Shown here: positions 24,123-35,767 of the stretch, piece by piece
Numbering within the stretch: position 1 is the first letter of the stretch
Layout: every line of letters starts with the position of its first letter
Source of the DNA: Conchocele bisecta
Taxonomy: Eukaryota; Mollusca; Bivalvia; Lucinida; Thyasiridae
Assembly (NCBI GenBank): GCA_029237695.1
Contig: CM055274.1
Location: 68,190,828 to 68,254,827, forward strand
Direction: 5' to 3'
DNA: 64,000 bases
Notes under the pieces: generated by a model
Seen by the model: only the letters and a program-made list of their open reading frames with translations
Databases searched by the model: none
Told to the model about the DNA's origin: nothing
Made by a program: the position numbers and the translations under genes

Positions 24123-24420
24123 GTCGCCCATTTCACCAAAATTGCAAAGTATACTTATCTTGCTAAGTACACTTTGAGGGAGAAATTTTCAATTTAAGGA
24201 TAATTTATTAATTTTTATTATACTGAATTTATTACATTATCATGTGATAATGTAATAAATTCAGTATAATAATTCTGCATATTTTTATTCATCAAATACA
24301 TGTATATGCAGTTGTTAGTTCTATATGAAATAATGCATTTCGGGAAAAATAAATGATTTCTCCCTGAAAGTATACTTAGCCAGACAAGTATGCTTAGCAA
24401 GTTTGGTGAAATAGGCTACC
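24123..24420. mobile_element. 298-bp MITE with ~60-bp TIRs and a perfect central palindrome
   Basis: The left end, GTCGCCCATTTCACCAAA, pairs with the right end, TTTGGTGAAATAGGCTAC. The similarity continues inward for about 60 bp (GAAAGTATACTTAGCC against CTAAGTACACTTTGAGGG). The centre, 24,217-24,270, is a perfect inverted repeat of 26 bp arms (ATTATACTGAATTTATTACA and onward) around a 2-bp spacer. Confidence 0.8.
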
Positions 24421-24551
24421 GATGTAATAAGAGACATGTGTGATGATGACCATCTCTGACAGTTCTCCATATCAACGTAGCCCATTGAAGTCTACGGATA
24501 CAATACTTTTTATTGGAAAAATCTGATTATTTTGTTTATTTCGTCATGTAA

Positions 24552-24640
24552 TAATAAAGTATATCTTGTTACGACTCATTTAAATCGTCAACACTGTTCA
24601 TATGAGTGGTAACAACAAAACATTTGAGAAGAAATAAAGA
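24552..24640 (+). mobile_element. Degenerate P4-family MITE core
   Basis: ATCTTGTTACGACTCATTTA, then TGAGTGGTAACAAC, then GAGAAGAAATAAAG corresponds to the hairpin region of the MITE at 21,917, with a decayed loop. Confidence 0.6.
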
Positions 24641-25310
24641 AAATGGTGACCAAAAGTTCTCAAAAGTTTAATATTAATTACTATAATTGCAGCGCTCCAG
24701 ATAAGGAATTAGTAATTGAGTATTGTCACTCCATCATTTCTGAAGCGATTGGGTATTTCAAAATTTTAAATGGGTAAAATAAAATCACACTACTGTTTCC
24801 ACATCAGCAGATGAAATACCAAGATGTGTTTTCATGGAAAAATATGCTATAGTTGTGGTCTTTTTATTGCATTTTGCAGCATGATAAAGATAGCACAAAT
24901 TTTTCATTGCTTTTTGATACTCACTACTTCTGATTTCAATTGGGTTTATGGCAATTTTAATTGGGTATTTAAGCAAATATGCACCTTATCTGGAGCTCTG
25001 AATTGTATTCAGCCTATACTAGGTTAAAATTAGGCAGTTAGACTGGTCGATACTGCCAAACAGACAAGAGAGTATATGCTCAGAAACAACCATAACCACG
25101 GGTTCTGATGTAATTAGAGACTTGGGTAATAGATTCCATCAACCGACATCTAGACAAATAAATCCCATGCTTCCCAGTTTCACAGTATCCGTTAACCGAT
25201 GTATCTTGTCATATTCCTCACGTTTATGATATAAAACATGATTGTGGACAATTATCACCGACAAGTGGGTCATAGCCGACTAAATAGACAAACAATTCCA
25301 ACTCCGCAGG
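24640..25310. other. Non-coding DNA with a diverged repeat flank
   Basis: No gene is seen. The stretch 25,070-25,123 (TATGCTCAG, then GGGTTCTGATGTAATTAGAG) resembles the sequences on either side of the MITE at 24,123 and appears to be the unoccupied version of that site. Confidence 0.5.
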
Positions 25311-26003
25311 ATTTACATGATTCAGGGCATTCTCATTGCCATGGCTACACAGTATGTCAGATTATGTTAGCAGTGTTTTGGCTGGAAACTTAGGTGTTGC
25401 ACACACCTAAGTTTCCAGCCAAAACACTGCTAACATAATCTGACATACTGTGTAGCCATGGCAATCACACCTAAGTTTCCAGCCAAAACAATGCTAACAT
25501 AATCTGACATACTGTGTAGCCATGGCAATCACACCTAAGTTTCCAGCCAAAACAATGCTAAAACATAATCTGGCATACGTGTAGCCATGGCAATCACACC
25601 TAAGTTTCCAGCCAAAACAATGCTAACATAATCTGGCATACTGTGTAGCCATGGCAATCACACCTAATGTTTCCAGCCAAAACAATGCTAACATAATCTG
25701 ACATACTGTGTAGCCATGGCAATCACACCTAAGTTTCCAGCCAAAACAATGCTAACATAATCTGGCATACTGTGTAGCCATGGCAATCACACCTAAGTTT
25801 CCAGCCAAAACAATGCTAACATAATCTGGCATACTGTGTAGCCATGGCAATCACACCTAAGTTTCCAGCCAAAACAATGCTAACATAATCTGACATACTG
25901 TGTAGCCATGGCAATCACACCTAAGTTTCCAGCCAAAACAATGCTAACTTAATATGACATAATGTGTAGCCATGGCAATGAGAATGCCCTGAATCATGTA
26001 AAT
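25311..26003. mobile_element. Asymmetric foldback element with 64-bp modules (1 left, 9 right)
   Basis: The left terminus, ATTTACATGATTCAGGGCAT, pairs perfectly with the right terminus, ATGCCCTGAATCATGTAAAT. Inward, the left arm carries one copy of a 64-bp module. The right arm carries nine head-to-tail copies starting at 25,402, 25,466, 25,530, 25,595, 25,659, 25,724, 25,788, 25,852 and 25,916. The arms meet at 25,396-25,402 (TAGGTGTTGCACACACCTA). Only the first right copy has AAAACACTGC matching the left arm; the others read AAAACAATGC. A GACATAC/GGCATAC polymorphism also runs through the copies. There is no protein and no clear target duplication. Confidence 0.92.
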
Positions 26004-26503
26004 GTCATACCCCCAAAGTCACTAGCACTCATCAGTCTGCCTGCTGTTCTGTATGCCTATTTGTTTGTTTTCAACATGTTCAGTTTCTGCTTTTTGCTAT
26101 GTTTCACCATAAACATTCCTCCTGTTTACATTTCTAAATCCTTTCAATATGTAATATAGATGTCTACAGCCATGTACTTCTATAATCTTCACTCTCTGTT
26201 AATCATTGCATGTTATACGATTATCGCCTTGCTGTGAGGTCAATATGTGGTTTTATCGACCGTCACTGCGTCTTTCGTGATTCAGGGGTCTGTCTGAGAA
26301 CAACGTTTGATTGGCCGAAGAAAACATGTCATTGCGACGTTTACTGACGTCATTTCTGGATATATGGTAAGCACGAGAGTGGTGTAAACTTCTGCTGCCA
26401 AGTGGTGTAGTGTAATTCACCATTATATTTCTGTAAACTACTAAGAAGGAAAAGTATTCTACATATCATTTAGAAATAAAGTTGTGTTCTTTTAAAAACT
26501 GTA
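26004..26503. other. Non-coding DNA with a CCAAT/CRE-like pair
   Basis: No gene is recognised. GATTGGCC (inverted CCAAT) at about 26,310 and a palindromic TGACGTCA at 26,346-26,353 sit close together. A second TGACGTCA is at 27,902-27,909. No transcript can be traced from either. Confidence 0.3.
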
Positions 26504-27164
26504 CAGGGATCCTCTAGATTATCGGACAAAAATGGCATTTTTCTTTTTACGATATTTGTCTTAAAATAGCAGCTATGGGCATAAACATTTCACAGAACAA
26601 TCATCGGTTCTTGCTTTCTCAACACATGCAAACTATTTAGCAAACTGTGCCATCTTTCTCATTTAAAATTGGGTCAGATCATCAGTCATAAGATTGCCCC
26701 AAAATTAACATAGACAATCAGTTATCCGGACAAATGTATAATAGTCTTATAACTTGTATTCTCACGTTGAAATCATAATTGTATCGCCTGAAAACCAGTG
26801 TAAACAGCATTGTGTAGTTTTGCAGAAAAAACAATCACCATTCGCTTCTTGGAAAACATCGTATTTATAGAATTTATTCTATTTATAAAACAACTCTGAA
26901 ATGACATAACGGGAGCACTCGATTGGAAGCCCCCGCGCGACTTTTGACGTAAACAACTTGTGGACAGAGTTGAGGAATGTTTTCAGCAAATTTTACTAAA
27001 ATGTTTACCTTGACGATATATTCTTCACACTGGCATGGAAACCGCAAGCACCTGAGTGACTTAGATGTGTTCGTTGCAAAATCGGATCAAATGAATGCGT
27101 TTAATTAACGGGTATTTTCATATGTCCGATAAACTGATTGTCCGGATAATTGGTATGACCCCTG
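26504..27164. mobile_element. Candidate pogo/Tigger-like non-autonomous DNA transposon
   Basis: The left end, CAGGGATCCTCTAGATTATC then GGACA, is an imperfect inverted copy of the right end, TGTCCGGATAATTGGTATGA then CCCCTG. Internal TTATCCGGACAAATG repeats the same word. ATTATCCGGAC-type ends are typical of pogo/Tigger elements. A TA precedes the left end, but the right flank is TT, so the target duplication is not confirmed. No transposase ORF is present. Confidence 0.55.
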
Positions 27165-27508
27165 TTCAGTTTCTTTTTAACTGAGTATAATTAAGTTCAC
27201 ACATTGCTCTTATTGTAACAGATATAGTGGAAATGAACTAACCAATTATCTCCCCTGTTTATCACAATCTGTTGCAGCAAATATTCAAATACAGAATACA
27301 GAATAATTTATTGATCATTAAACATACATGGATGCTTTTCGCTTTACTTAATATTATATATTATTTTACATGAGCGAGTGTTATAAAACAAAGTTGATTT
27401 ACAAAGGCACTAATCTTTTAATAGGAACAGGTTACATAGTTAATTTACCTGGTTAAATGGAGTATTGGAATTATGAGTTATTTTTACATTGTACACAATA
27501 CATAGAGC

Positions 27509-27646
27509 ATCTCAAACGAGTTCCCATATGATATGAGATTTATGAAACAAGTCACCCACAGTTTATGCACCGAACCTCTAGCGAGGTGCATAAACCTTGT
27601 GTGACTCGTTCATAAATCTCATATGAAATGGAAACGTGTTTGAGAT
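27509..27646. mobile_element. 138-bp foldback MITE
   Basis: ATCTCAAACGAGTTCCCATA at the left is an inverted, slightly diverged copy of GAAACGTGTTTGAGAT at the right. ATGAGATTTATGAA pairs with TTCATAAATCTCAT, and GTTTATGCACC pairs with GGTGCATAAAC around a CTAGCGAG-like loop. Confidence 0.8.
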
Positions 27647-27928
27647 TCTGTGTATTCACTCACCAAAGCGTAGATATCCAATATGTTTTACTGAGCAGAC
27701 GCCATTGACTATTTTCGCATCTAGTTAAAAATCGCCACAGAAACAATAGTTTTAATCCTTGTATGAAAATGATTATAAATATGCCATATAATGGGTTCCA
27801 TGTTGTTTGTAAACACTTCATATTACCAAACGGGAGCACATTCAAACAATTTCAGTAATGTTAACATGTCACTGATGCTGCTAATGACGTTTCAAACATG
27901 ATGACGTCAACGTCAACACATTACTTTG

Positions 27929-28173
27929 TCGCCATTACGGACGTCATTTGGAACGTCTCCATTTTATTCATTTGACATAACGTTGGCGCAAAATACAAAT
28001 ACAGTGGAACCTCTGATGTGTTTCTTGGCCATTTATCTCAGGTGATGATGTCTGTTCGTGATCATATAGCACAGAATGATCAAATGCCTGATTTATTTGT
28101 CACCATTATGGACGTCATTTGGAACGTCTCCATTTTATTAATTTGACATAACATTGGCGCAAAATACGAATAC
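27929..28173 (+). repeat. Direct duplication of a ~75-bp block, 170 bp apart
   Basis: The block containing GGACGTCATTTGGAACGTCT, CCATTTTATT and TTTGACATAAC(G/A)TTGGCGC occurs at about 27,929-28,003 and 28,099-28,173 with only a few differences. A pogo-like CAGTGGAACCTCTGATG word lies between the copies. Confidence 0.8.
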
Positions 28174-28945
28174 ATAATTAGAGGTATGTGGCCAGCCAAT
28201 CAAATTCACTCCTGGTGTTATTGCACGTGTGTCATATCACATTTATGAAATGGGTTACAGCACGGAATAACAATGTGTGACCGGGTATGGAAGGTGTTCG
28301 AGCCAATTCCCACCCTTAAATATGAGCCGAATCGAATCGAATAACAATGTTTTCAAGTGATAAAATACAATACACTATAAAATACAATACAGTACAATAT
28401 AATATTGTACAATAGCATCAATACCTACTTACCTGATGGCATAGATGATACAAATTGGGAAGTACTGCTTTTCAGAGGTTAGTGTGTCTGCTGTTCAAGA
28501 CTAGTGTCTCATAAGTTAACTGGCCTTTCAATAGGGATGACATTATAATAAACACACATTACTTGTAACCGTTTGCTATACCAGATGCTTTCAAATCCAT
28601 TATCAACGCACTTCAAAAATTTATCTCACACATGTTATTATGGGGATTTGCTTTGCACTTAAGACATGACGATGCTTTCAAACTGGTAGACTTGCTGGCA
28701 CCCATTTTGCACCAAATCAGATTTCCAAAATAATAAAACGAGACAGGAATGCATGAATATGTATATGGAATCGTAGAAGTTTATCAACCAATTAAATTCT
28801 GATGGCTTCAGTTTCTTGTCAAACTGTTTCTCGTACTACATCTAAATTTTTGTTCACTGGGACTTGTTTGCATTGCATCATTTACATTGACACATTAAGT
28901 AATGTCATGTGTCATGTGACATTTGAAATGTCAGCAAAAGTAGTT
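28174..28945. other. Non-coding AT-rich DNA, no gene seen
   Basis: Low-complexity ATACAATACA words lie at 28,365-28,415. No exon, RNA gene or transposon end is recognised. Confidence 0.5.
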
Positions 28946-28948
28946 TTT

Positions 28949-31900
28949 AGCTCGCCTGCACGAAGTGCATAAGAGCTTATGGCATTCCCCCGGTGTCGTT
29001 GGCGTCCACAAACTTAACGTTGGGTAAATGTCTTATAACTTCTGTTTCCTTTCATGGAACACCTGGATATTTCATACATGCATTCCTCAGATGACCCTCT
29101 ATCATGCTGTAGCAAATCCATGACCCACCACCCAACCCTTACCCCAAGGTCAAGGTCACAAACTTAGCACATTCATAAACTTAACGTTGGGTAAATGTCT
29201 TATAACTTCTGTTTCCTTACATGGAACACCTTGTTATTTCATACATGCATTCCTCAGATGACCCTCTATCATGCTGTAGCAAATCCATGACCCAACACCC
29301 AACCCTTACCCCAAGGTCAAGGTCACAAACTTAGCACATTCATAAACTTAACGTTGGGTAAATGTCTTATAACTTCTGTTTCCTTTCATGGAACACCTTG
29401 ATATTTATGCCCCCGCCACCGAATATACACATTCACACACGCATTGCTCCAATGGTCCTCTGCCACCCTGTGACAAATCCACATTCGTGCCGCCCCCGCT
29501 AAGTCCAGGGTCAAGGTCACAGACTTGGTGCGTTCAAAACCTTAACGCTGGGTACATGCCTTATAATTTCTGTTTCCTTGCTCGGATCTGCTTCACATTT
29601 CACACACTCATTGCTCCAATGGTCCTCTGCCACCCTGTGACAAATCCATTCGTTGCCGCCCCCCCGTAGGGATTGGTTCAAGGCACGACTTGTGCCGATC
29701 CCCCGAAACCCTTAAGCTGGGTAAATGTCTTATAATTTTTTGTTTCCCTTGCCGGATCGCTCCAATTTTCCACAACCCATTGGCTCCAAGGTCCATGTGC
29801 CACTTGGTGAACAAATCCACAATTGTTGCCCCCCCAAGCGAAATAAGCCATGGTCAAGGTCACAGGTACTTGTGCGTTTCGAAACTTAACGCTGGGTAAA
29901 TTGCCTTATAATTTCGTTTCCTTGCTCGGATCTGCTTCACATTTCACACACGCATGCTCCAATGGTCCCTCTGCCACCCTGTGACAAATCCACATTCGTG
30001 CGGTGCCGCCCCCCGTAAATTCCAGCAAGGTACCAAGACCTTGGTTCGGTTTGAAAAACCTTCACGCTAGGGTACTTGCCTTTTTAATTTCTGTTTCCTT
30101 GTCATCTGCTTCCACCTTCAACACACGCATTGCTCCAATGGTCCTGCCCCACCCCTGTGACCAAATCCACTGTTTCGTTGCCGCCCCACCGCTAAATCCC
30201 CCATGTCAAGGTCACAGGACTTGTGGCTTGATCAAAACCTTTAACGCTTGGGTAAATGCCAAATTAAATTAAATTTTTTGTTTCCTTGCTAGGATTCGCC
30301 TTCCTTTCAACACGCATGCCTCCAATGGTCCCTCATGCCACCCTGTGACAAATCCACATTCGTGCCGCCACCCACCCCGCTAAGAAGCCATGGTCAAGGT
30401 CACATACTTGGATGCGTTCGAAATCCAAACCTTAACGCTGGGTAAATGCCTTATAATTTCTGTTTCCTTTCTCGGATCTGCTTCCACATTCAACACACCA
30501 CGCATTGCTCCAATGGTCCTCTCCACTGTGACAAATCCACTTCGCCCGCCCCCGCTAAGCCCAGGGTCAAGGTCACAGACTTGGTGCATTCGAAACCTTA
30601 ACGCTCGGGTAAATGGCTTATAATTTCTGTTTCCTTGCTCGGATCTGCTTGACATTTCACACACGCATTGCTCCAATGGTCCTCTGCCACCCTGTGACAA
30701 ATCCACATTCGTGCCGCCCCCGCTAAGCCCATGGTCAAGGTCACAGACTTGGTGCGTTTGAAACCTTAACGCTGGGTAAATGCCTTATAATTTCTGTTTC
30801 CTTGCTCGGATCTGCTTCACATTTCACACACGCATTGCTCCAATGGTCCTCTGCCACCCTGTGACAAATCCACATTCAAATATGCCTTGTTTGCTTTGGC
30901 TGCCAGCTGGGGCATTCGTGTGCTGACAGGCCACATTTCTAGTTCATACATGCATTCCTCAGATGACCCTCTATCATGCTGTAGCAAATCCATGACCCAT
31001 CACCCAACCTTTACCCCAAGGTCAAGGTCACAAACTTAGCACATTCATAAACTTAACGTTGGGTAAATGTCTTATAACTCCTGTTTCCTTTCATGGAACA
31101 CCTTAATATTTCATACATGCATTCCTCAGATGACCCTCTATCATGATGTAGCAAATCCATGACCCACCACCCAACCCTTACCCCAAGGTCAAGGTCACAA
31201 ACTTAGCACATTCATAAACTTAACGTTGGGGTAAATTTCTTATAACATCTGTTTCCTTTCATGGAACGCCTTGATATTTCATACATGCATTCCTCAGATG
31301 ACCCTCTATCATGCTGTATCAAATCCATGACCCACCACCCAACCCTTACCCGAAGATCAAGGTCACAAACTTAGCACATTCATAAACTTAACGTTGGGGC
31401 ATATGTCTTATAACATCTGTTTCCTTTCATGGAACACCTTGATATTTCATACATGCATTCCTCACATGACCCTCTATCATGCTGTAGCAAATACACGACT
31501 CACCACCCAACCCTTACCCCAAGGTCAAGGTCACAAACTTAGCATGTTCATAAACTTAACGTTGGGGCAAATGTTGTGTAACTTCTGTTTATTTGCAGGA
31601 AATGCCTTCATATTTCATACATGCATTCATCTGCTGACCCTCTATCATGCTGTAGCAAATCCACGCTCCATCACACAACCCTTACCCCAAGGTCAAGGTC
31701 ACAAACTTAGCATGTTCATAAACTTAACGTTGGGGTAAATGTTGTGTGACTTCGGTTTATTTACAGGGAACGCCTTCATATTTCATACATGGATTCATCT
31801 GATGATAGTCTATCGTGATATTGCAAATCCATGACCCACCGCCCATCCCTTACCCCAAGGTCAAGGTCACAAACTTGGCATATTCATAAACTTAAAAATA

Positions 31901-31965
31901 ACGTTGGGGTAAATGTCTTATATCATCTGTTTCCTTTCATGGAACACCTTGATATTTCATACGTT
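28949..31965 (+). mobile_element. Hairpin-headed tandem-core element, family F (interrupted)
   Basis: After a T-run it begins AGCTCGCCTGCACGAAGTGC, then ATAAGAGCTTATGGCAT, a hairpin head. The core unit of about 170 bp then repeats: AACTTAACGTTGGGTAAATG, TTTCCTTTCATGGAACACC, ATACATGCATTCCTCAGATG, ACCCTCTATCATGCTGTAGC and CCCCAAGGTCAAGGTCACAA. Another element (family G, 29,407-30,944) splits it. After that, core units resume and become more diverged towards 31,965. I see no clean 3' terminus. Short ORFs within it are repeat shadows. Confidence 0.85.
29407..30944 (+). mobile_element. Tandem-core element, family G, nested in F
   Basis: About nine units of about 165 bp contain CACACGCATTGCTCCAATGG, TCCTCTGCCACCCTGTGACA, CCGCTAAG, AGGTCAAGGTCAC, TTAACGCTGGGTAAATGCC and TTGCTCGGATCTGCTTCAC. 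It starts TATGCCCCCGCC and ends GACAGGCCACATTTCTAGTT. The host reads CTTGATATTT on the left and CATACATGCATTCC on the right, which joins into the uninterrupted host word seen elsewhere in F. Units between about 29,650 and 30,450 carry many small indels that resemble consensus errors. Confidence 0.85.
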
Positions 31966-31969
31966 TAAA

Positions 31970-32270
31970 TGGATGATTACGGTAACCGTGATACATTGCA
32001 TCAGTGTCAGTTCCTGATATTGCATATTGTTATCGGCCGGTACGTGTGCCATATTTGGTTATGCGCAGCCAGCTACCTGATCCACTATTATTTGAAGCAT
32101 TTCACATTGTGTTGGGGTGAGAAATGAAAACCAGGGGTGCGAATTTTCAAGATATATCCTGAAATCAGGATTTGAGGTTCAGATAATTGCAAAAACACTA
32201 ATGTTTCATCCTGGGAAGCATGCTTTTATGCATTTTTGGGTGGAAACATGTGGTTTTTTTTCCCATTTTT
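31970..32270. other. Non-coding spacer, no feature seen
   Basis: About 300 bp between two mobile elements. No repeat, exon or structured motif is recognised. Confidence 0.5.
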
Positions 32271-35200
32271 GATCAACTGAGCCAAAGGCTCAATTGAGCT
32301 ATTGTTACCGCTTTTCGTCCATTGTCCGTCATCGTCATCCGTCCACAATTTGAAACATCTTCTCACGAACTGCTGGGCCAATCTTCGTCAAACTTTACAT
32401 GGATGATCTATGGGTAGTGGCACGTTGGAGGTTGTCCCATAATCCAAGATGGCCGACATGGAAAAGCAGGTCAAATTCTTAAAAAATCTTTTCACGAACT
32501 GCCGCGCAAAATTTCAATGTATGATCGATAGTCAATGCTGTTTCAGATTTGTTAAATGGTGGCCCCGGGGTCAAAAATGGGCAGGGGTCAGGTTGGGGAT
32601 AAATTTCACATTTGACCGAATATTGCCATGTCATATATCAAATTGAAGGTATCTACAAGACAATAACTCTGGATCATTTTTTGTCAAAATCAGATGATTA
32701 GGTCATCCAAGATGGCCACCAAAAGATCATCCTTTAATTAGAGAGTTTTAACTTCTTTTTCCTCATGAACCGCTTGGCCAATGTTGGTCAAACTTCACAG
32801 GGATGATCTATGGGTGGGGGCATCTCAAATTTGTAAATTTGGAGGTTGTCACCTAATGCAAGATGGCCGCCATGCAAAAGTAGGTCAAATTCTTAAAAAA
32901 TCACCAGACAGAGTTCAACGAATCATGACAGGAATGATCTACAGTCAATGCTCTTTCAGATTTGTAGAAATGGTTACCCAGGGGTCAAAAATGGGCGTGG
33001 CCTGGGGGGTTAACTACGGGTCTAATTTCACATTTGACCGAATATGGTCATGCCATATATCAAATCGTAGGTATTGAGGAGACGATCACTCTGAAGCGGT
33101 TTTCATCGAGATCGGATGATTACGTCATCCAAGATGGTCACCAAACGGTCAAACCGGTATCTATTTTATTAGAGCTTTCAAACAGCCGTTTCTTACTAAC
33201 AGCTTGGCCGATGCTGGCCAAACTTTATAGTAACATATTACATTTTTTAGCTCGACTATTCAAAGAATAGTTAGAGCTTATGTTGTCACCCCGGCGTCGG
33301 CGTCGGCGTCACCGTCACGCCTTGGTTGAGGTTTTTAGTCAAGCTTGTATATGCAATACTACTGGCCCTACACCCACCATACTTGGACAACTTCATCTCC
33401 TAGTGATGTACATCAATAACCCCTGATCTATATTTGACCTTGACCTACATTTCCTCTTGACTTACTTCGTTAATTCCCCTTGGTTAAGGTTTTTAGTCAA
33501 CCTTGGTTAAGGTTTTTAGTCAAGCTTGTACATGGAATACTATTGTGCATACAGACACCATACTTGGACAACCTTTTGTATATGGAATATTCCTGGCCCT
33601 ACACCCACCATACTTGGACAACTTCATCTCCTAGTGATGTACATCAACAACCTCTGACCTATATTTGACCTTGACCTACATTTAACCTTTAATTACTTAG
33701 TTAATTCCCCTTGGTTAAGGTTTTTAGTCAACCTTGGTTAAGGTTTTTAGTCAAGCTTGTACATGGAATACTAGTGTGCATACTGACACCATACTTGGAC
33801 AACCTTTTCTCATAGGGATGTACATCCATAACCCCTGATCTATATTTGACCTTGACCTAATGTCCTCTTGAATTACTTAGTTAATTCCCCTTGGTTACGG
33901 TTTTTAGTCAAGCTTGTATATGGAATATTCCTGGCCCTACACCCACCATACTTGGACAACTTCATTTCCTAGTGATGTACATCAACAACCCCTGACCTAT
34001 ATTTGACCTAGACCTACATTTAACCTTGAATTACGTAGTTAATTCCCCTTGGTTAAGGTTTTTAGTCAACCTTGGTTAAGGTTTTTAGTCAAGCATGTAC
34101 ATGGAATACTAGTGTGCATACAGACACCATACTTGGACAACCTTTTCTCATAGGGATGTACATCAATAACCCCTGATCTATATTTGACCTTGACTTACAT
34201 TTCCTCTTGAATTACTTACTTAATTCCCCTTGGTTAAGGTTTTTAGTCAAGCTTGTAGATGGAATAATCCTGGCCCTACACCAACCATACTTGGACAACT
34301 TCATATCCTAGTGATGTACATCAACAACCCCTGACCTATATTTGACCTTGACCTACATTTAAACTTGAATTACTTAGTTAATTCCCCTTGGTTAAGGTTT
34401 TTAGTCAACCTTGGTTAAGTTTTTTAGTCCAGCTTGTACATGGAATACTAGTGTGCATATTGACACCATACTTGGACAACCTTTTCTCATAGGGATGTAC
34501 ACCAATAACCCCTGATCTATATTTGACCTTGACTTACATTTCCTCTTGAATTACTTACTTAATTCCCCTTGGTTAAGGTTTTTAGTCAAGCTTGTAGATG
34601 GAATAATCCTGGCCCTACACCAACCATACTTGGACAACTTCATATCCTAGTGATGTACATCAACAACCCCTGACCTATATTTGACCTTGACCTACATTTA
34701 AACTTGAATTACTTAGTTAATTCCCCTTGGTTAAGGTTTTTAGTCAACCTTGGTTAAGTTGTTTAGTCAAGCTTGTTCATGGAATACTATTGTGCATACT
34801 GACACCATACTTGTACACCCTTTTCTCATAGGGATGTACATCAATAACCCCTGATCTATATTTGACCTTGACCTACATTTCCTCTTGAATTACTTACTTA
34901 ATTCTCCTTGGTTAAGGTTTTTAGTCAAGCTTGTAGATTAAATACTCCTGGCCCTACACCAACCATACTTGGACAACTTCATCTCCTAGTGATGTACATC
35001 AATAATCCCTGACCTATATTTGACCTTGACCTACTTTTATCCTTGGATTACTTACTTATTTCCCCTTGTTTAAGGTTTTTAGTCAAGCTTGTATATGGAA
35101 TACTCCTGGGCCTACAGCAACCATACATGGAAAACTTCATCTCCTAGTGATGTACATTAATAACCCCTGACCTATATCTGACATTGACCTACATTTAACC

Positions 35201-35552
35201 TTGAATTCCTTACTTAATTTCCCTTGGTTAAGGTTTTTTAGTCAACCTTGCTTAAGGTTTTTATGCAGGCCGCGGCCACCTTGTTTGTCAAGCTATGTGT
35301 ACATCGACAACCCTCGTAGTCGAGCTATGCTGTTCTCTTACAGCTCTTGTTTCAAATTAGAGATCGTCACAAAATTCAAGATGGCTGTATAATTTTGGAC
35401 AAAATCTTTAAACAATGTCTGCCCATTATAATCACCAGATTGATTTAGACAAAACTTTGCAGGAATAATGAATGTATAAAGCTCTCTCAGATTTACTTGC
35501 ATATATATAATAACCAGGTGAGCAATATAGGGCCACACTGGCCCTCTTGTTT
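32271..35552 (+). mobile_element. Tandem-core element, family E (split by D)
   Basis: The head is GATCAACTGAGCCAAAGGCT then CAATTGAGCTATTG, a hairpin (GAGCC-AAA-GGCTC), followed by CGTC-rich sequence. Core units of about 410-420 bp carry TTGGCCAATGTTGGTCAAAC, GGATGATCTATGGGT and CAAGATGGCCGCCATG. The core is broken at 33,248 by element D and resumes at about 35,353 with GAGATCGTCACAAAATTCAA and GATGGCTG. The tail is GGGCCACACTGGCCCTCTTG then TTT, with a terminal hairpin. It encodes no protein. Confidence 0.85.
33249..35352 (+). mobile_element. Tandem-core element, family D, nested in E; dimeric core
   Basis: After CATTTTTT the head is AGCTCGACTATTCAAAGAAT then AGTTAGAGCTTATG (hairpin CTATTC-AAA-GAATAG), then (GGCGTC)n. 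The core alternates two unit types. Type A (about 180 bp) has GGCCCTACACCCACCATACT and an extra TTAAGGTTTTTAGTCAACCT. Type B (about 157 bp) has GTGTGCATACTGACACCATA and TTTTCTCATAGGGATGTAC. Both carry TTGACCTTGACCTAC. The dimer is about 337 bp and is repeated about five times. The terminus is TTACAGCTCTTGTTT. Confidence 0.88.
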
Positions 35553-35654
35553 GAAAATGTTCCCACTGCTGATAAAAAGTTATGAATTTTGATATGCACT
35601 GTAATATGTACATACTCTGCAATACAATAGTATACAGTACAATACTCCAGCCTA

Positions 35655-35691
35655 TGTAATAATACATTGCAACCATTGTATTATTGCATAG
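35655..35691. other. Hairpin in AT-rich DNA
   Basis: TATGTAATAATACA pairs with TGTATTATTGCATA across a 10-base loop, inside CAATAC/GTACA-rich low-complexity sequence. The origin is unknown. Confidence 0.6.
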
Positions 35692-35767
35692 GATAAACAA
35701 TGTTTTGTGTGCACTGTAATACATTCCAATTTTCTCAGCCATGGGACAAACCTATCCCACATTTTTT

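Noticed and set aside
25402..25980. CRISPR-like array
   Set aside because: The 64-bp modules are identical throughout, with no unique spacers, and form one arm of a foldback element in eukaryotic DNA.
30380..30706. 108-codon minus-strand ORF
   Set aside because: It lies wholly within family G core units and repeats the same peptide words per unit.
28949..35352. LTR retrotransposon suggested by long direct repeats
   Set aside because: The direct repeats are many short tandem units, with no primer-binding site, polypurine tract or gag/pol reading.
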